This document shows, piece after piece, positions 25,483-34,910 of a DNA stretch of 64,000 nt. The DNA is from Porticoccus hydrocarbonoclasticus MCTG13d. Lineage in GTDB: Bacteria; Pseudomonadota; Gammaproteobacteria; Pseudomonadales; Porticoccaceae. Each line of letters opens with the position of its first letter. Position 1 is the first letter of the stretch. The translations under genes were made by a program, and so were the position numbers. The notes under the pieces were generated by a model, which made no database searches, was not told the DNA's origin, and saw nothing but the letters and a program-made list of their open reading frames with translations. The stretch lies in assembly GCF_000744735.1 (NCBI RefSeq), contig NZ_JQMM01000001.1:1798001-1862000 (forward strand), in the 5' to 3' direction.

Positions 25483-26500
25483 AAGCGCACTGTTGTGTTC
25501 TCTGCTACTGTCGGGTCTTGTTGCTGCAGGACCTTTCACCGCGGTGGAGGTCTACACAGACGCGTGGCCGCCTTATGTGAACCGGGAGCCAGACAAGGAG
25601 CCGGGGGCTATCACACGTATTGTCGAACTTGCTTTGCGCAATATGCGCCTTGATCCGCAGTGGCAACGTGTGGATTTTTCGCTGGCCTACGAAATGGTCA
25701 ACAATAACGAAATTCGCCTGTCCTTTCCGTATTTCGAGACGGCTCGCCGCAAACAGCTCTATCCCGATGTGCGCTTTTCTGCACCCCTGATGACAGTGGA
25801 CAATGTACTCTACTACAGCCGGGAGCACTGGGATTTTTCCTCTCCACCGGATTCCATCGGTGATCTTCGACTCGGTCGTGTAGCCGAGTATGCCTACGGT
25901 GAGAAATTCGAGGCATGGCTGGTAGGTGCTACGGAGTATCAGTCGGAAGTACTCGCCCTGCGCGCTTTGTTCAACGGTGATATTGATCTGTTGCCCATGG
26001 CCAGGCGCGTAGGACAGGCATTAGTCCTCGAGTATTTTCCCTGGCAATACCGTTCCTTTCGCCACATCCCTGGCGATGACTATTTATCACAGGATACGGT
26101 TCATCTGGTAACGCATGACGATCCTCAGGGGGAAGCATTTATCAAGGCCTTCGATGAAGCACTGGAAAAATTGGCTGGCGTGAAAAAACAGGATGAGGTG
26201 TGGGAAACCTCGCTGGATGCCGGGCGCAGTACCGGCTATGTGCGTCTGGTGGTGGGGGAGGGGCATCCTGTGATCATCGGACAGACTCAGCGGCAGGGAG
26301 AGCACCCCGACAACCACTACGTGATGATTCCGCCGGGCAGCCGCGGGCTGGTGCTGGACTGGAGCGATGCAGTATTTAAAGAGTTCAACTCCCCCAAACT
26401 ATACGCTGCCATGGTGGCATTATCGAAAATCCGTATCGTCGACGGTCCCCACGTTGGTCGTGAACTCTACGTCAAGAACCTGCACATCGAAATTGAGTAG
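25460..26500 (+). CDS. periplasmic solute-binding-like protein (SBP_bac_3)
   Basis: An exported protein of 346 residues with a type 3 solute-binding fold. The ATG at 25460 gives a good signal peptide (MRFSNCVKSALLCSLLLSG, cleavage after VAA), and GGGAG precedes it; the frame opening earlier does not. YTDAWPPYVNREPDKEPGAITRIVELALRNM and FPYFETARRKQLYPDVRFSAP are typical of this fold. No ABC permease is present nearby, so it may act as a sensor or partner of the membrane protein before it rather than in transport. The C-terminal 110 residues extend past the usual domain. Confidence 0.8.
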   Translation: MRFSNCVKSALLCSLLLSGLVAAGPFTAVEVYTDAWPPYVNREPDKEPGAITRIVELALRNMRLDPQWQRVDFSLAYEMVNNNEIRLSFPYFETARRKQLYPDVRFSAPLMTVDNVLYYSREHWDFSSPPDSIGDLRLGRVAEYAYGEKFEAWLVGATEYQSEVLALRALFNGDIDLLPMARRVGQALVLEYFPWQYRSFRHIPGDDYLSQDTVHLVTHDDPQGEAFIKAFDEALEKLAGVKKQDEVWETSLDAGRSTGYVRLVVGEGHPVIIGQTQRQGEHPDNHYVMIPPGSRGLVLDWSDAVFKEFNSPKLYAAMVALSKIRIVDGPHVGRELYVKNLHIEIE

Positions 26501-26502
26501 CT

Positions 26503-27078
26503 ATGACCGGTTTTGAATTACTGGGGTGGTTCGGCACTCTGCTTTACCTTGCCAATTATGCTTACCTCGCCTTTTATCGGCGCTGGCGTCGACCAGTGTA
26601 TTTCTCGGCCAATGGCGTTGCCGCCCTGTCCCTGGTGGTATCTTCTGCAGCCATCGCCTCCTGGCAGGCGGTGGGCATAAATTTTTTCTGGGCGGCAATC
26701 AGTGTCTGGTTGTTAATAGGAGGGAGTTTCAGGTTCGTAAGGGTAGGGCCAGGCGTCCTCGCAGTCGGTGTCGGATTGTGTTGGGTGGCCGCGTTGCCCG
26801 CGCTATTCTGGCAATGGCAATGGCAATGGCAATGGCAGTTGGCAGTGGCGATCATTGGCTGGAGCTCAACATTTGCCTTCAGTGCCGCCTATCTGTTATT
26901 CGCTGCACGTCGCCTGACTATTGGCCCCTACCATCTGTGGAATGCCTATGCGGCATTCGTACTGTTGCCACAGCTATACCTCGACGCCAACTGGCCGGTG
27001 CTGGCGATGGAGGTTTGCTGGTTTGTCATCTCACTATCGGCACGTTTCAACCTGCATCAACCTGACGAACCGCGCTAG
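26503..27078 (+). CDS. small polytopic membrane protein (CBU_0592-like) with (WQ)5
   Basis: A 191-residue inner-membrane protein with about six hydrophobic segments. The beginning (FELLGWFGTLLYLANYAYLAF) and the following repeat-like half resemble CBU_0592-type domains. Role unknown. The segment WQWQWQWQWQ in the middle comes from a hexanucleotide repeat. The ATG is two bases after the previous stop, so it belongs to the same transcript as the two genes before it. Confidence 0.75.
   Translation: MTGFELLGWFGTLLYLANYAYLAFYRRWRRPVYFSANGVAALSLVVSSAAIASWQAVGINFFWAAISVWLLIGGSFRFVRVGPGVLAVGVGLCWVAALPALFWQWQWQWQWQLAVAIIGWSSTFAFSAAYLLFAARRLTIGPYHLWNAYAAFVLLPQLYLDANWPVLAMEVCWFVISLSARFNLHQPDEPR
26809..26838 (+). 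repeat. hexanucleotide repeat inside a coding region
   Basis: Four perfect copies of TGGCAA and a fifth TGGCAG in tandem encode Trp-Gln five times in the membrane protein. Because the unit is six bases, copy changes would lengthen or shorten the protein without breaking the frame. Confidence 0.9.
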
Positions 27079-27298
27079 GGATGCGACTGGTTCGATGCAG
27101 CAAACGAAGAGGACGGACGGTGGCGCCGGTGAATTTTAAAGTGGGCGATGAAGAAAAAGAATAGCTCTGTCGTGTCGTTCTGGGATCAGCAAATGGTGTT
27201 TTATTTATGGCCAGTGTCTGAAAGGCGCTGATTGACACCGCCTGTCGGCATCCGATAATGTCCGTTGCACTTCTCATAATTCTGGCAAACAGTTCCCG

Positions 27299-27772
27299 AT
27301 GAAGTGGTACCTCCGTCGTTATCTGCATTCGCACAGCCGCCTCGCGCAGTTTCTGCGTTTCGCCACCGTTGGAGTGAAGGTTTCTTTGATTGACGCCGGC
27401 GGTACTTACCTGCTGCCCTGGCTGTTCGGCATGAATCTACATGTCGCCCGTGTCATTTCGCTGACCACGGCGATCATGGTGGGCTATCTGCTCAACCGTT
27501 ACTTCACTTTCGGACGCGACCAGCGCGGTAGTTTTCATCGCCAGATGGCCGGACATTTCGGCCTTCATGCCGCCGGAGGTCTCCTCAACTATGCCGTGTT
27601 CAGCGGCGTAATTGCACTGGGTTACAATCATCTGATCCAGCCGCAGGCACTATTGCTGTTGCCACTGGTTGCTATCTGGATCGGCGGGCTGGTCGGCCTG
27701 GCATTCAACTTCTCCGTGTCCAGTAAGCTGGTGTTCAGCCACAGGGCCGAAACCGCCCCTATGCCTCCATGA
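27299..27772 (+). CDS. GtrA-family membrane protein
   Basis: A 157-residue protein with four membrane segments of the GtrA type (RFATVGVKVSLIDAGGTYLL; GYLLNRYFTFGR; FNFSVSSKLVFSHR). GtrA proteins help move lipid-linked sugars across the inner membrane or partner with glycosyltransferases. It is the first of four genes that overlap by four bases each (GtrA, sulfotransferase, glycosyltransferase, deacetylase), which points to a role in making a modified glycolipid or glycan. Confidence 0.88.
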   Translation: MKWYLRRYLHSHSRLAQFLRFATVGVKVSLIDAGGTYLLPWLFGMNLHVARVISLTTAIMVGYLLNRYFTFGRDQRGSFHRQMAGHFGLHAAGGLLNYAVFSGVIALGYNHLIQPQALLLLPLVAIWIGGLVGLAFNFSVSSKLVFSHRAETAPMPP

Positions 27773-28935
27773 GAGACGCGTTCCTGCTCAGTGTGCGACT
27801 TCACGTGCGATGGTTTATAGAGGCTTTTGGCGTTGAAGGTCGCCGTGCTGGGCCATTGGGTCCCCGGCGGCTGGTCGTCCTGCTGATACTGTTTCCGCTG
27901 TTCCTGTTGTTGCAGGCCATACACTGGCTGGGTTTTCTGCTCGACGAGCTGTTTTTTTCCGGCTGGCGCCGCGTCAAAATCCACCAGCCATTGTTCATCA
28001 GTGGTGTGCCCCGTAGCGGAACAACTTTTCTGCACCGAACACTGGCCCGCGATACGGCCAGTTTCACCACTTTCCATACCTGGGAAGCTCTGTTCGCTCC
28101 ATCGGTTTCCGAGCGGAAATTGTTTGGTATGTTCGCCGCTCTGGATCGGTTGATCGGCAAACCGCTGCAGCGGCTCGGCGATGCGCTTACCCGTCGTGTG
28201 ACCGGGGGATTTGCCCATATCCACGAGGTCGGCCTGCAGGCTGCCGAAGAGGATTACCTTGCGCTGTTGCCCGTGGGCGGTTGTTTTATCCTCGTGCTGG
28301 CCTTTCCCGCCAGTGAGTCGTTGTGGTTACTGGGACGATTGCGAGAACTGCCGGATTGCGAACGCTCGGTGCTACTGAATTTTTATCGGTCCTGCCTGCA
28401 GAAACATCTCTACGTCAATGGCAGAGGGCGTCGACTATTGTCGAAGAACGCTGCCTTTGGTTCCTGGCTGCCCGAACTCGCTGAAAGTTTCGATGACTCG
28501 CGCTTTCTGGTCTGTCTGCGTGAGCCGGGTGGTGCACTGCGCTCCCAGCTCAGTTCCATTCGCAACGGCCTGGTTTTCTTTGGCACGACGGCGGCAGCGG
28601 ATCTTGTCACGCATGAGTTTCAAGTGAGCCTGGAACAGGTCTATCATCAACTACGTGAGCAGCGCCGTTGCCTACCTGCGGCACGTTTCGCCGTGGTTGA
28701 TCACAGTCAATTGCGGGAGCGGGCACAGACCGCCATTGCCACAGCACTGCGCCAACTGGATATTCCCCTCACCGATGTACTGCAACGGATACTGGAGGAC
28801 GCCGCCAGGGAAGCCCGCGACTATGGTAGCGGTAGCGTGCACGTCCACTCGCCGCTGTCAGAAGCCATGGCGCCGCAACCTGACCTGGTAACCATTTACC
28901 GTGAGATACTCGAACCACCGGCGGACTCCTTATGA
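27769..28935 (+). CDS. sulfotransferase-family protein
   Basis: A 388-residue sulfotransferase that would move sulfate from PAPS. The 5'-phosphosulfate loop is SGVPRSGTTFLHRTLARD (about residues 79-96), and the 3'-phosphate site may be in DSRFLVCLREPGGALRSQL. An N-terminal hydrophobic stretch (LVVLLILFPLFLLLQAIHWLGFLL) probably ties it to the inner membrane. The start overlaps the gtrA stop (ATGA). The acceptor is unknown; sugar lipids are likely from the neighbours. Some family members use other donors. Confidence 0.85.
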   Translation: MRDAFLLSVRLHVRWFIEAFGVEGRRAGPLGPRRLVVLLILFPLFLLLQAIHWLGFLLDELFFSGWRRVKIHQPLFISGVPRSGTTFLHRTLARDTASFTTFHTWEALFAPSVSERKLFGMFAALDRLIGKPLQRLGDALTRRVTGGFAHIHEVGLQAAEEDYLALLPVGGCFILVLAFPASESLWLLGRLRELPDCERSVLLNFYRSCLQKHLYVNGRGRRLLSKNAAFGSWLPELAESFDDSRFLVCLREPGGALRSQLSSIRNGLVFFGTTAAADLVTHEFQVSLEQVYHQLREQRRCLPAARFAVVDHSQLRERAQTAIATALRQLDIPLTDVLQRILEDAAREARDYGSGSVHVHSPLSEAMAPQPDLVTIYREILEPPADSL

Positions 28936-30086
28936 GTAACGATATCAAGGTTGAGGCTGCATCAGATTCTGAAATGGGCCACCGACAACGGGATGCGAGT
29001 CGCTTGCGGGTGGCAATTTTTTCAGACGCACTACCCGCACGCAATGGGGCCGGGGCCTATTACGATGACCTGGCCGTGCAGCTCGGACCGCAGCTCGGTG
29101 AACTGACACTGTTTCAACCGGTGGCAAAAAAACGTTTTTTACGCTTTGCCCTGCCTCTGCCCGGTGACTCTACCCAGAAACTCATCACGCCCAATGTACT
29201 GCGTATCTGCCGCGAATTCCGGGCGCTGCAGCCCGATCTGGTGATATCGGTAACGCCTGGGCCATTCGGGTTGTTGGGGCTTTGGCTTGCCAGACGCAGT
29301 GGTGTTGGATTTCTGACCGCGTTCCACACGCATTTCGAAGGGCTGGTGAAACTTTACGGCAATACCTGGTTTTTCCGCCTGGCGCACTGGTACCTGGAGC
29401 AGGTCAATCGTATTCTTTGCCGGAACAGTGACTCGGTGCTGGTCAACAATCCCGGCCTCAACGCCACGGTGGAACGCCTTGGTGCGCGGCACGTGGATGT
29501 GATGGGGACTCCGTTATCGCGAGCATTTCTCGATACCCCGATTGTGTCTCCCACAGAGAATCTGCGGCAGGTACTGTTCGCCGGACGTCTGGCGCCCGAG
29601 AAAAACCTGCCCGTTATCCTCGATGCTGTGAAAGCACTGCCGGACATCCGCTTTGTCATAGCTGGCGACGGTCCGCTGCGTAGTGGACTCGAGCGTGAGG
29701 CACAATCGCTGCCCAATCTGCGGTTGACCGGCTGGCTGGAACGTGACGCCCTGCGCGCGGAAATGGACGCCGCCGGGTTGCTGATATTGCCCTCCCATAT
29801 GGAGACTTTTGGTACGGTCGCACTGGAAGCCATGGCGCGCGGACGTCCTGCACTGGTGGCCGCCAACGCCGGCATTCACGATTGGCCATTGCTGGAGAGT
29901 TCGCTGTTTACCCTCGGTGAAGGCGAGTCGCTGGCGCAAGTGTTGCACCAGCTGAGCGAACTTCCGGCAAGTATCTGGCAGGACAAAGCTGTCGCTGCAC
30001 GCGGGGCCGCCGAAACCCTGAATAACCAGACCATTGATCAGTGGCTGGGTTTTGTAGAACGGTATGCACGCAAAAAACCGGTATGA
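28932..30086 (+). CDS. glycosyltransferase family 4
   Basis: A 384-residue retaining GT-B glycosyltransferase. The N-terminal acceptor domain has RNGAGAYYDDLAVQLG; the donor domain shows FAGRLAPEKNLPVILDA, FVIAGDGPL and LPSHMETFGTVALEAMARGRP with the E-x7-E pattern. Closest in style to MgtA/SqdX-type glycosyltransferases that act on diacylglycerol. It overlaps both neighbours by four bases. Next to a sulfotransferase and GtrA it suggests a sulfated glycolipid. Confidence 0.88.
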   Translation: MSNDIKVEAASDSEMGHRQRDASRLRVAIFSDALPARNGAGAYYDDLAVQLGPQLGELTLFQPVAKKRFLRFALPLPGDSTQKLITPNVLRICREFRALQPDLVISVTPGPFGLLGLWLARRSGVGFLTAFHTHFEGLVKLYGNTWFFRLAHWYLEQVNRILCRNSDSVLVNNPGLNATVERLGARHVDVMGTPLSRAFLDTPIVSPTENLRQVLFAGRLAPEKNLPVILDAVKALPDIRFVIAGDGPLRSGLEREAQSLPNLRLTGWLERDALRAEMDAAGLLILPSHMETFGTVALEAMARGRPALVAANAGIHDWPLLESSLFTLGEGESLAQVLHQLSELPASIWQDKAVAARGAAETLNNQTIDQWLGFVERYARKKPV

Positions 30087-30787
30087 ATAGCCAATCCCGA
30101 GCAGTGCTGTCGATGCATGACGTCATCCCCGAGACACTCTCGCTGGTAGAAGATTTCCTGACACTCTGCCGCAGTTACACCATCCCCCCTATGACCCTGC
30201 TGGTTGTTCCCGGATGCGACTGGCGTGACGTTCAACTCGACCGGCTACGGGAACTTGCTGGACTCGGTCATGAGCTCGCCGCACACGGCTGGCTGCACCG
30301 AGTGGGGACACCGCGCGGCCTTTACCACCGACTTCACTCGGCTCTATTGTCGCGCAACGTGGCCGAACACCTTGCGCTTGACTGTGAAGGCATCCTGGCG
30401 CTGATGCGCCGCTCACACGCCTGGTTTGCCGAACACAACCTGCCTTCACCGTCACTGTACGTACCCCCGGCCTGGGCGCTGGGCGCAGTTGCCAGGCACT
30501 CGCTGACATCGCTGAATTTCGAGCGGGTTGAGGTTCTGCGCGGTGTATTGGACCTGCGTACCACCCATCTGCATACACTGCCACTGGTGGGTTTCGAAGC
30601 CGATTCAGGGTTTCGTGCGGCGAGCCTCCGGCTATGGAACAGCAGCCAAATCGGGATGGCCCGCATCTCCCGGCGAACCCTGCGCATCGGTGTTCATCCG
30701 CAGGATCTGAATCTTCGCCTGGGTGACTCGTTGCGCGAGTTGTTGCAAGAGCACTGGCACTTTATCAGCTATGGCGACGCGCTCTGA
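30083..30787 (+). CDS. polysaccharide deacetylase-like protein (DUF2334)
   Basis: A 234-residue protein of the NodB-like deacetylase fold in the DUF2334 branch. LSMHDVIPET carries the metal Asp, ELAAHGWLHR the His pair region, and YVPPAWAL the substrate Arg/Pro strand of the family. No signal peptide, so it acts in the cytoplasm, perhaps on a lipid-linked sugar made by the preceding glycosyltransferase. The ATG at 30083 overlaps the previous stop; an upstream frame opening at 30041 lies inside that gene. Confidence 0.85.
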   Translation: MNSQSRAVLSMHDVIPETLSLVEDFLTLCRSYTIPPMTLLVVPGCDWRDVQLDRLRELAGLGHELAAHGWLHRVGTPRGLYHRLHSALLSRNVAEHLALDCEGILALMRRSHAWFAEHNLPSPSLYVPPAWALGAVARHSLTSLNFERVEVLRGVLDLRTTHLHTLPLVGFEADSGFRAASLRLWNSSQIGMARISRRTLRIGVHPQDLNLRLGDSLRELLQEHWHFISYGDAL

Positions 30788-31029
30788 TCAGGCTAACAGG
30801 GTGGTAGCAATAACGGCATTTTAGACATGCTTTCACCCGTCTGGTGCGGGATTTAGAACTTCCTGTTTTCTCACCGAACCCATTCACTTGACTCTCCAGA
30901 AACTGGCCGCTAGTGCGACAGGAAAGGGGGATGGGACGCTAGTCAGGGAAGGCCGGAAGTTGTGACCTTCCTCATTTGGGAGAAACCGTTCGCTCGCTTG
31001 ACTCCAGGGATGGTAGAGAGGTTACAATT

Positions 31030-31048
31030 AAGACTAATTATCATTATC
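31030..31048 (+). promoter_or_regulatory. Fur box upstream of the iron permease
   Basis: Fifteen of nineteen positions match the Fur consensus; the right half ATTATCATTATC is perfect. It lies 26 bp before the start codon, inside a very AT-rich promoter region. Fur with iron should repress the FTR1 gene. Confidence 0.7.
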
Positions 31049-31073
31049 AAATAATCAATCAGAGATCTCGTAA

Positions 31074-33071
31074 ATGCAGACTCACTGGGTAGGCCGTTTT
31101 ACACATCAGAAGCAACTGGTTCTGAATATCTCAGTAATACTGGTGACCCTGGCCTGTTTGTATCCTGGGATTAGCCAAGCGTCTGTGAATGACAGCTTCA
31201 CCCAGGTGCGTCAGTTGGCACAGCTGGCCGAATATATTGCTGTGGATTACGTGGAAGCCGTTAGGGACGGGCAGGTGATCAATGGTGATGAGTATCAGGA
31301 AATGCTCGAATTTTCCCAACTTATCGTGACTAAGGTTTCCGCGATTCAAAATGAACAGACTAGGGGTGCCGAGCTGGCGACCCAGGCAAATGCATTACAG
31401 GACGCCATTCAAAAGAAACAAGATACCGAGACGATTCGGCAAATGAGCAGCAGCCTGCGAGGCACTTTGTTGGCTCTGATGCCACAGTCGGCTCTGCCGG
31501 ATCGGCTTTTGCCTAAAACGAGTATCAAACAGTTGTTTGAGAATCAGTGCGCCTCTTGTCATGGTGAGTCCGGTGGCGGCGATGGTGTGCTGGCAGCGCA
31601 ATTAAAGCCAGCCCCAACCGATTTCTCTGACAAAGAACGTGCCCTGAACCGATCACTGTTGGGCCTGTACGATGCCATCTCTCGTGGTATAGATGAAACC
31701 GCGATGCAGGCTTTTGACCAATTGTCAGAACAGGAGCGTTGGTCTCTGGCCTTCCACGTTGGCAGCTTGGCATTTCAATCCGGCTCGCCTGTGGCGGGTG
31801 AGGCATCCAATGTCACTTTGCAGCAATTGGTCAACCATACCCCGGCGCAACTGGCCGCCGATCTCCCCGAGGTCACTCTGCAGACGGTGCAAGGCTTGCG
31901 AGCCAATCCGAAACCGCTATTCGAAGTATCAGACGATCCCCTTAAAATCACCCGTGACCAGTTGCTGCTTGCACAAGCGGCGCATCAGCGAGGCGATTAC
32001 CAGGTCGCACAGACATTGGCGGTCAGCGCCTATCTGGATGGTTTTGAGTTGATCGAGAACAGTTTGGACGCGCAGGATAAAGCACTGCGACGGTCCCTGG
32101 AGGTCGATATGATGGCTATGCGGCAACTGATGAAACAGCCGCAAGCCGCGGGCGAGGTAGAAGGAGCTGTGAGCCAGATACTGATACAGCTGGATGATGC
32201 GGATCGATTGTTATCCGAGTCCACGCTGTCCAATGTCACACTGTTTAGCGCCAGTCTGTTTATCCTGTTAAGGGAGGGGCTTGAAGCGTTACTGGTGGTT
32301 ATTGCCATGGTCACCGTGTTAGTGCGAACCGGGCGCAAGGATGGGCTTCGCTATGTGCATTTGGGCTGGGTTGCGGCATTGCTGGCCGGCGTTGCCACCT
32401 GGGCGGCGGCACAGTCACTGATCAGTATCAGCGGCGCCAGCCGGGAAGTTATGGAGGGTGTAGCGGCGCTGTTGGCGGTGTTGGTGTTACTCTACGTCGG
32501 TATCTGGATGCACAGTAAAACCCATGCAGCGCAGTGGCAGGCCTATATCCAGCAGCATATCAATACTCACCTGACGTCGGGGACACTGTGGGGCCTGGCG
32601 TTACTCGCATTTATCGTGGTGTATCGCGAAGTGTTTGAAACTGTGTTGTTTTATCAGGCGTTGCTGACACAGACGGCATCCACTCAATACCCATCTGTTA
32701 TCGGCGGCTTCTCCCTCGGTGTTGCTTTTCTGCTGTTACTGGCCTGGGTATTGGCCCGTTATTCGGTAAAACTGCCTATTGCCAAATTCTTTTCCATTAC
32801 CACCTATCTGTTACTGGCTCTGGCGTTTATTTTGATGGGCAAGGCGGTGTCGGCACTGCAGGAAGCAGCTCTCCTTGGTATTACCCCATTACCTGTCAGT
32901 TTCGAAATCGACTGGGTTGGTGTCAAGTCCAACTGGCAGGGAATACTTGCGCAACTTTCAGTCTTACTGATTTTTATGATGGTGACAGGGTCGAGAAAGA
33001 AAGCTTCCTGCCCGACATCCCGTACAGGCGATTTTAAAAATCCAGGTATTGCCCCTTCGAAGCCGGACTAA
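31074..33071 (+). CDS. cytochrome c-FTR1 iron permease fusion
   Basis: An iron importer with its own heme domain, 665 residues. After a signal/anchor segment (about 15-36) comes a helical periplasmic part, then a cytochrome c domain with CASCH (about 159-163) and distal Met candidates, a further helical linker, and from about 395 the seven-helix FTR1 permease with the iron motifs REGLE and REVFE. Bacterial FTR1 (EfeU-like) takes up Fe with an oxidation step; the fused cytochrome could do the electron transfer. It stands alone and a Fur box precedes it. Confidence 0.9.
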   Translation: MQTHWVGRFTHQKQLVLNISVILVTLACLYPGISQASVNDSFTQVRQLAQLAEYIAVDYVEAVRDGQVINGDEYQEMLEFSQLIVTKVSAIQNEQTRGAELATQANALQDAIQKKQDTETIRQMSSSLRGTLLALMPQSALPDRLLPKTSIKQLFENQCASCHGESGGGDGVLAAQLKPAPTDFSDKERALNRSLLGLYDAISRGIDETAMQAFDQLSEQERWSLAFHVGSLAFQSGSPVAGEASNVTLQQLVNHTPAQLAADLPEVTLQTVQGLRANPKPLFEVSDDPLKITRDQLLLAQAAHQRGDYQVAQTLAVSAYLDGFELIENSLDAQDKALRRSLEVDMMAMRQLMKQPQAAGEVEGAVSQILIQLDDADRLLSESTLSNVTLFSASLFILLREGLEALLVVIAMVTVLVRTGRKDGLRYVHLGWVAALLAGVATWAAAQSLISISGASREVMEGVAALLAVLVLLYVGIWMHSKTHAAQWQAYIQQHINTHLTSGTLWGLALLAFIVVYREVFETVLFYQALLTQTASTQYPSVIGGFSLGVAFLLLLAWVLARYSVKLPIAKFFSITTYLLLALAFILMGKAVSALQEAALLGITPLPVSFEIDWVGVKSNWQGILAQLSVLLIFMMVTGSRKKASCPTSRTGDFKNPGIAPSKPD

Positions 33072-33107
33072 TCGGAAGATTTTTTAATCTACCTACTCAG
33101 CCGTCCT

Positions 33108-34910
33108 CTAGTTTGAGCAATCGCTGGCATCCCCTGGGCAAAAATAGATTAAGGTCCAATCAGTGGAGAACTTAAAGGGCTGTTCGCTCGAACAAATCCG
33201 TAATTTACCCTGTGGAGACAGACTGCCGAGCAATAACCAGTCAACGCCGGATTCACCCAGCCGGCTTTTCAACTGGTCGAGATTGAAATCCTCGCTCAGG
33301 CGTGTTGATTGTATTGTCCAACCATCGTTCAGGCGTTGTTGGAGGGTATAAAAATCTGTTGGTGGCTCAAAGGCGAAATAGCCGCGCTGCTGCAGGGTCA
33401 GACGTTTCTGTTCCTGGACTGACTCTTCGTGAGGGCGCAGCTGAAAAGTACGGTGGTGTCCGAACTGGGCGCCCTGTGCCTTGCAGACCAGCGCGTTGTA
33501 GTAATGATTGTCGGTAGCGCACAGCAGAAAACTCAAATGTTCATCATCTAACTCATGCTCGGCATGTTCGGAGAGAATCTCTCCATAGTAGACCTTGATG
33601 CCATCCATGCGGATTGGTTTAAGGCGTTGATAAGATCCATCGGTGACAACCACGTCCACCTCGAGATCCTTGAGGGCCTTTGCTAGGGCCTGAGTCCAGG
33701 GAGAGGCTCCTACGATCAGCAGACCGTTTTCTTCCTTTGCCGCCAGAAACAATTTTCGCGCCAGCGGCCCCAGCGTGAGACCGTGTGCCAATACGGTCAC
33801 GATAATGATTAGAAAAACGATCGGTAGAAGCAGTTCAGCGTCCTGATAGCCGGCAGCAATCAGTGCCGGGCTAAAGATGCCCGCAGTGGCTGCGGCGACG
33901 ATACCTCTCGGCGCAATCCACGCCAGCAGCAGTTTGTCCTTGCCGCGCATGGGTGCACTCAGCGTTGCCAGAAAGATAGACAGCGGCCGCACCAGCAACA
34001 GGATAGCCAGCACGAAGGCCACCACTCGCCAGTTCAGCAGCTCCAACTGATCGATTCTGAGCTGGGATGGGATGACGATAAACAGCACCGATACCAGCAC
34101 AATGGTAAGATTTTCCTTGAAGTGACGCAGTGGCTCACGCTCGACCAGTTTCATATTACCGATGACCAGACCCATCACCGTCACGGTCAGCAACCCCGCC
34201 TCATGCTGGACCAGATTGCTGGCCCAATAAGCCGCCAGCACCAGCAACATCAGTAGCGGTGGCTTGAGGTGAGGGGGGACCCCTCCGCGACGGTAGAACC
34301 AGCCTATCAGCCATCCCCCCACACCGCCAAACAGCGCTGCTGCGGCGATTGCCGCGCCGAGTCCTGTGAGCACCTGAGACCAATCGCTCCCAGCGAGGGT
34401 GAAGTATTGAAAAGTGAGTACCGCCAGCAATACCCCCATTGGGTCATTGACGATTCCCTCCCATTTCAACAGTGAAGCCGACTCCCCGTTGAGGCGGGCC
34501 TGACGTAGCAAAGGCAGGATTACGGTCGGACCTGTGACCACCAGAATAGCGCCCAGTACCCAGGCGACCGGCCAGCTCAGTCCGGCAACAAAATGCGCGG
34601 CCAGTGCACCGAAAATCCAAGCCAGCGGCGGGCCAAGAATTGTCAGGCGGCCAACGCCGTGTCCAACACGTCGGATTTCGCCAAGCTTTAAATCCATACC
34701 GCCTTCGAACAGGATAATGGCGACCCCCATACCAATGAGCTCCGTCAGTTCGGTTTGAGATAAACCCAGTTCGATGATGCCGCTCACAGGCCCCAGAACA
34801 AGGCCGGCTGCAATCAACACAACGATTGCCGGCAGATGGATTCGCCAGGCAATCCATTGGCTGACAAGTCCGGCGCTCAAAATAATCAGCATAAGGGTGG
34901 CGGCGTGCAT
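33108..34910 (-). CDS. CPA1-type Na+/H+ antiporter with C-terminal nucleotide-binding-like domain
   Basis: A 600-residue cation:proton antiporter. The N-terminal 390 residues contain about twelve membrane helices with the transport signature TGPTVILPLLR and EGIVNDPMGV, the latter with the N-D pair typical of NhaP-like exchangers. The C-terminal 200 residues form a TrkA-N-like fold (GLLIVGASPWTQALAKALKDLEVDVVVTD), likely a regulatory domain. The likely job is Na+ or K+ efflux against protons. It stands alone; the upstream region is very AT-rich. Confidence 0.9.
   Translation of the reverse strand: MHAATLMLIILSAGLVSQWIAWRIHLPAIVVLIAAGLVLGPVSGIIELGLSQTELTELIGMGVAIILFEGGMDLKLGEIRRVGHGVGRLTILGPPLAWIFGALAAHFVAGLSWPVAWVLGAILVVTGPTVILPLLRQARLNGESASLLKWEGIVNDPMGVLLAVLTFQYFTLAGSDWSQVLTGLGAAIAAAALFGGVGGWLIGWFYRRGGVPPHLKPPLLMLLVLAAYWASNLVQHEAGLLTVTVMGLVIGNMKLVEREPLRHFKENLTIVLVSVLFIVIPSQLRIDQLELLNWRVVAFVLAILLLVRPLSIFLATLSAPMRGKDKLLLAWIAPRGIVAAATAGIFSPALIAAGYQDAELLLPIVFLIIIVTVLAHGLTLGPLARKLFLAAKEENGLLIVGASPWTQALAKALKDLEVDVVVTDGSYQRLKPIRMDGIKVYYGEILSEHAEHELDDEHLSFLLCATDNHYYNALVCKAQGAQFGHHRTFQLRPHEESVQEQKRLTLQQRGYFAFEPPTDFYTLQQRLNDGWTIQSTRLSEDFNLDQLKSRLGESGVDWLLLGSLSPQGKLRICSSEQPFKFSTDWTLIYFCPGDASDCSN

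Noticed and set aside
26526-27065. 179-codon second frame inside the CBU_0592-like gene
   Set aside because: It is a shadow frame, longer than usual because of the repeat; the other frame has proper membrane helices and the coupled start.
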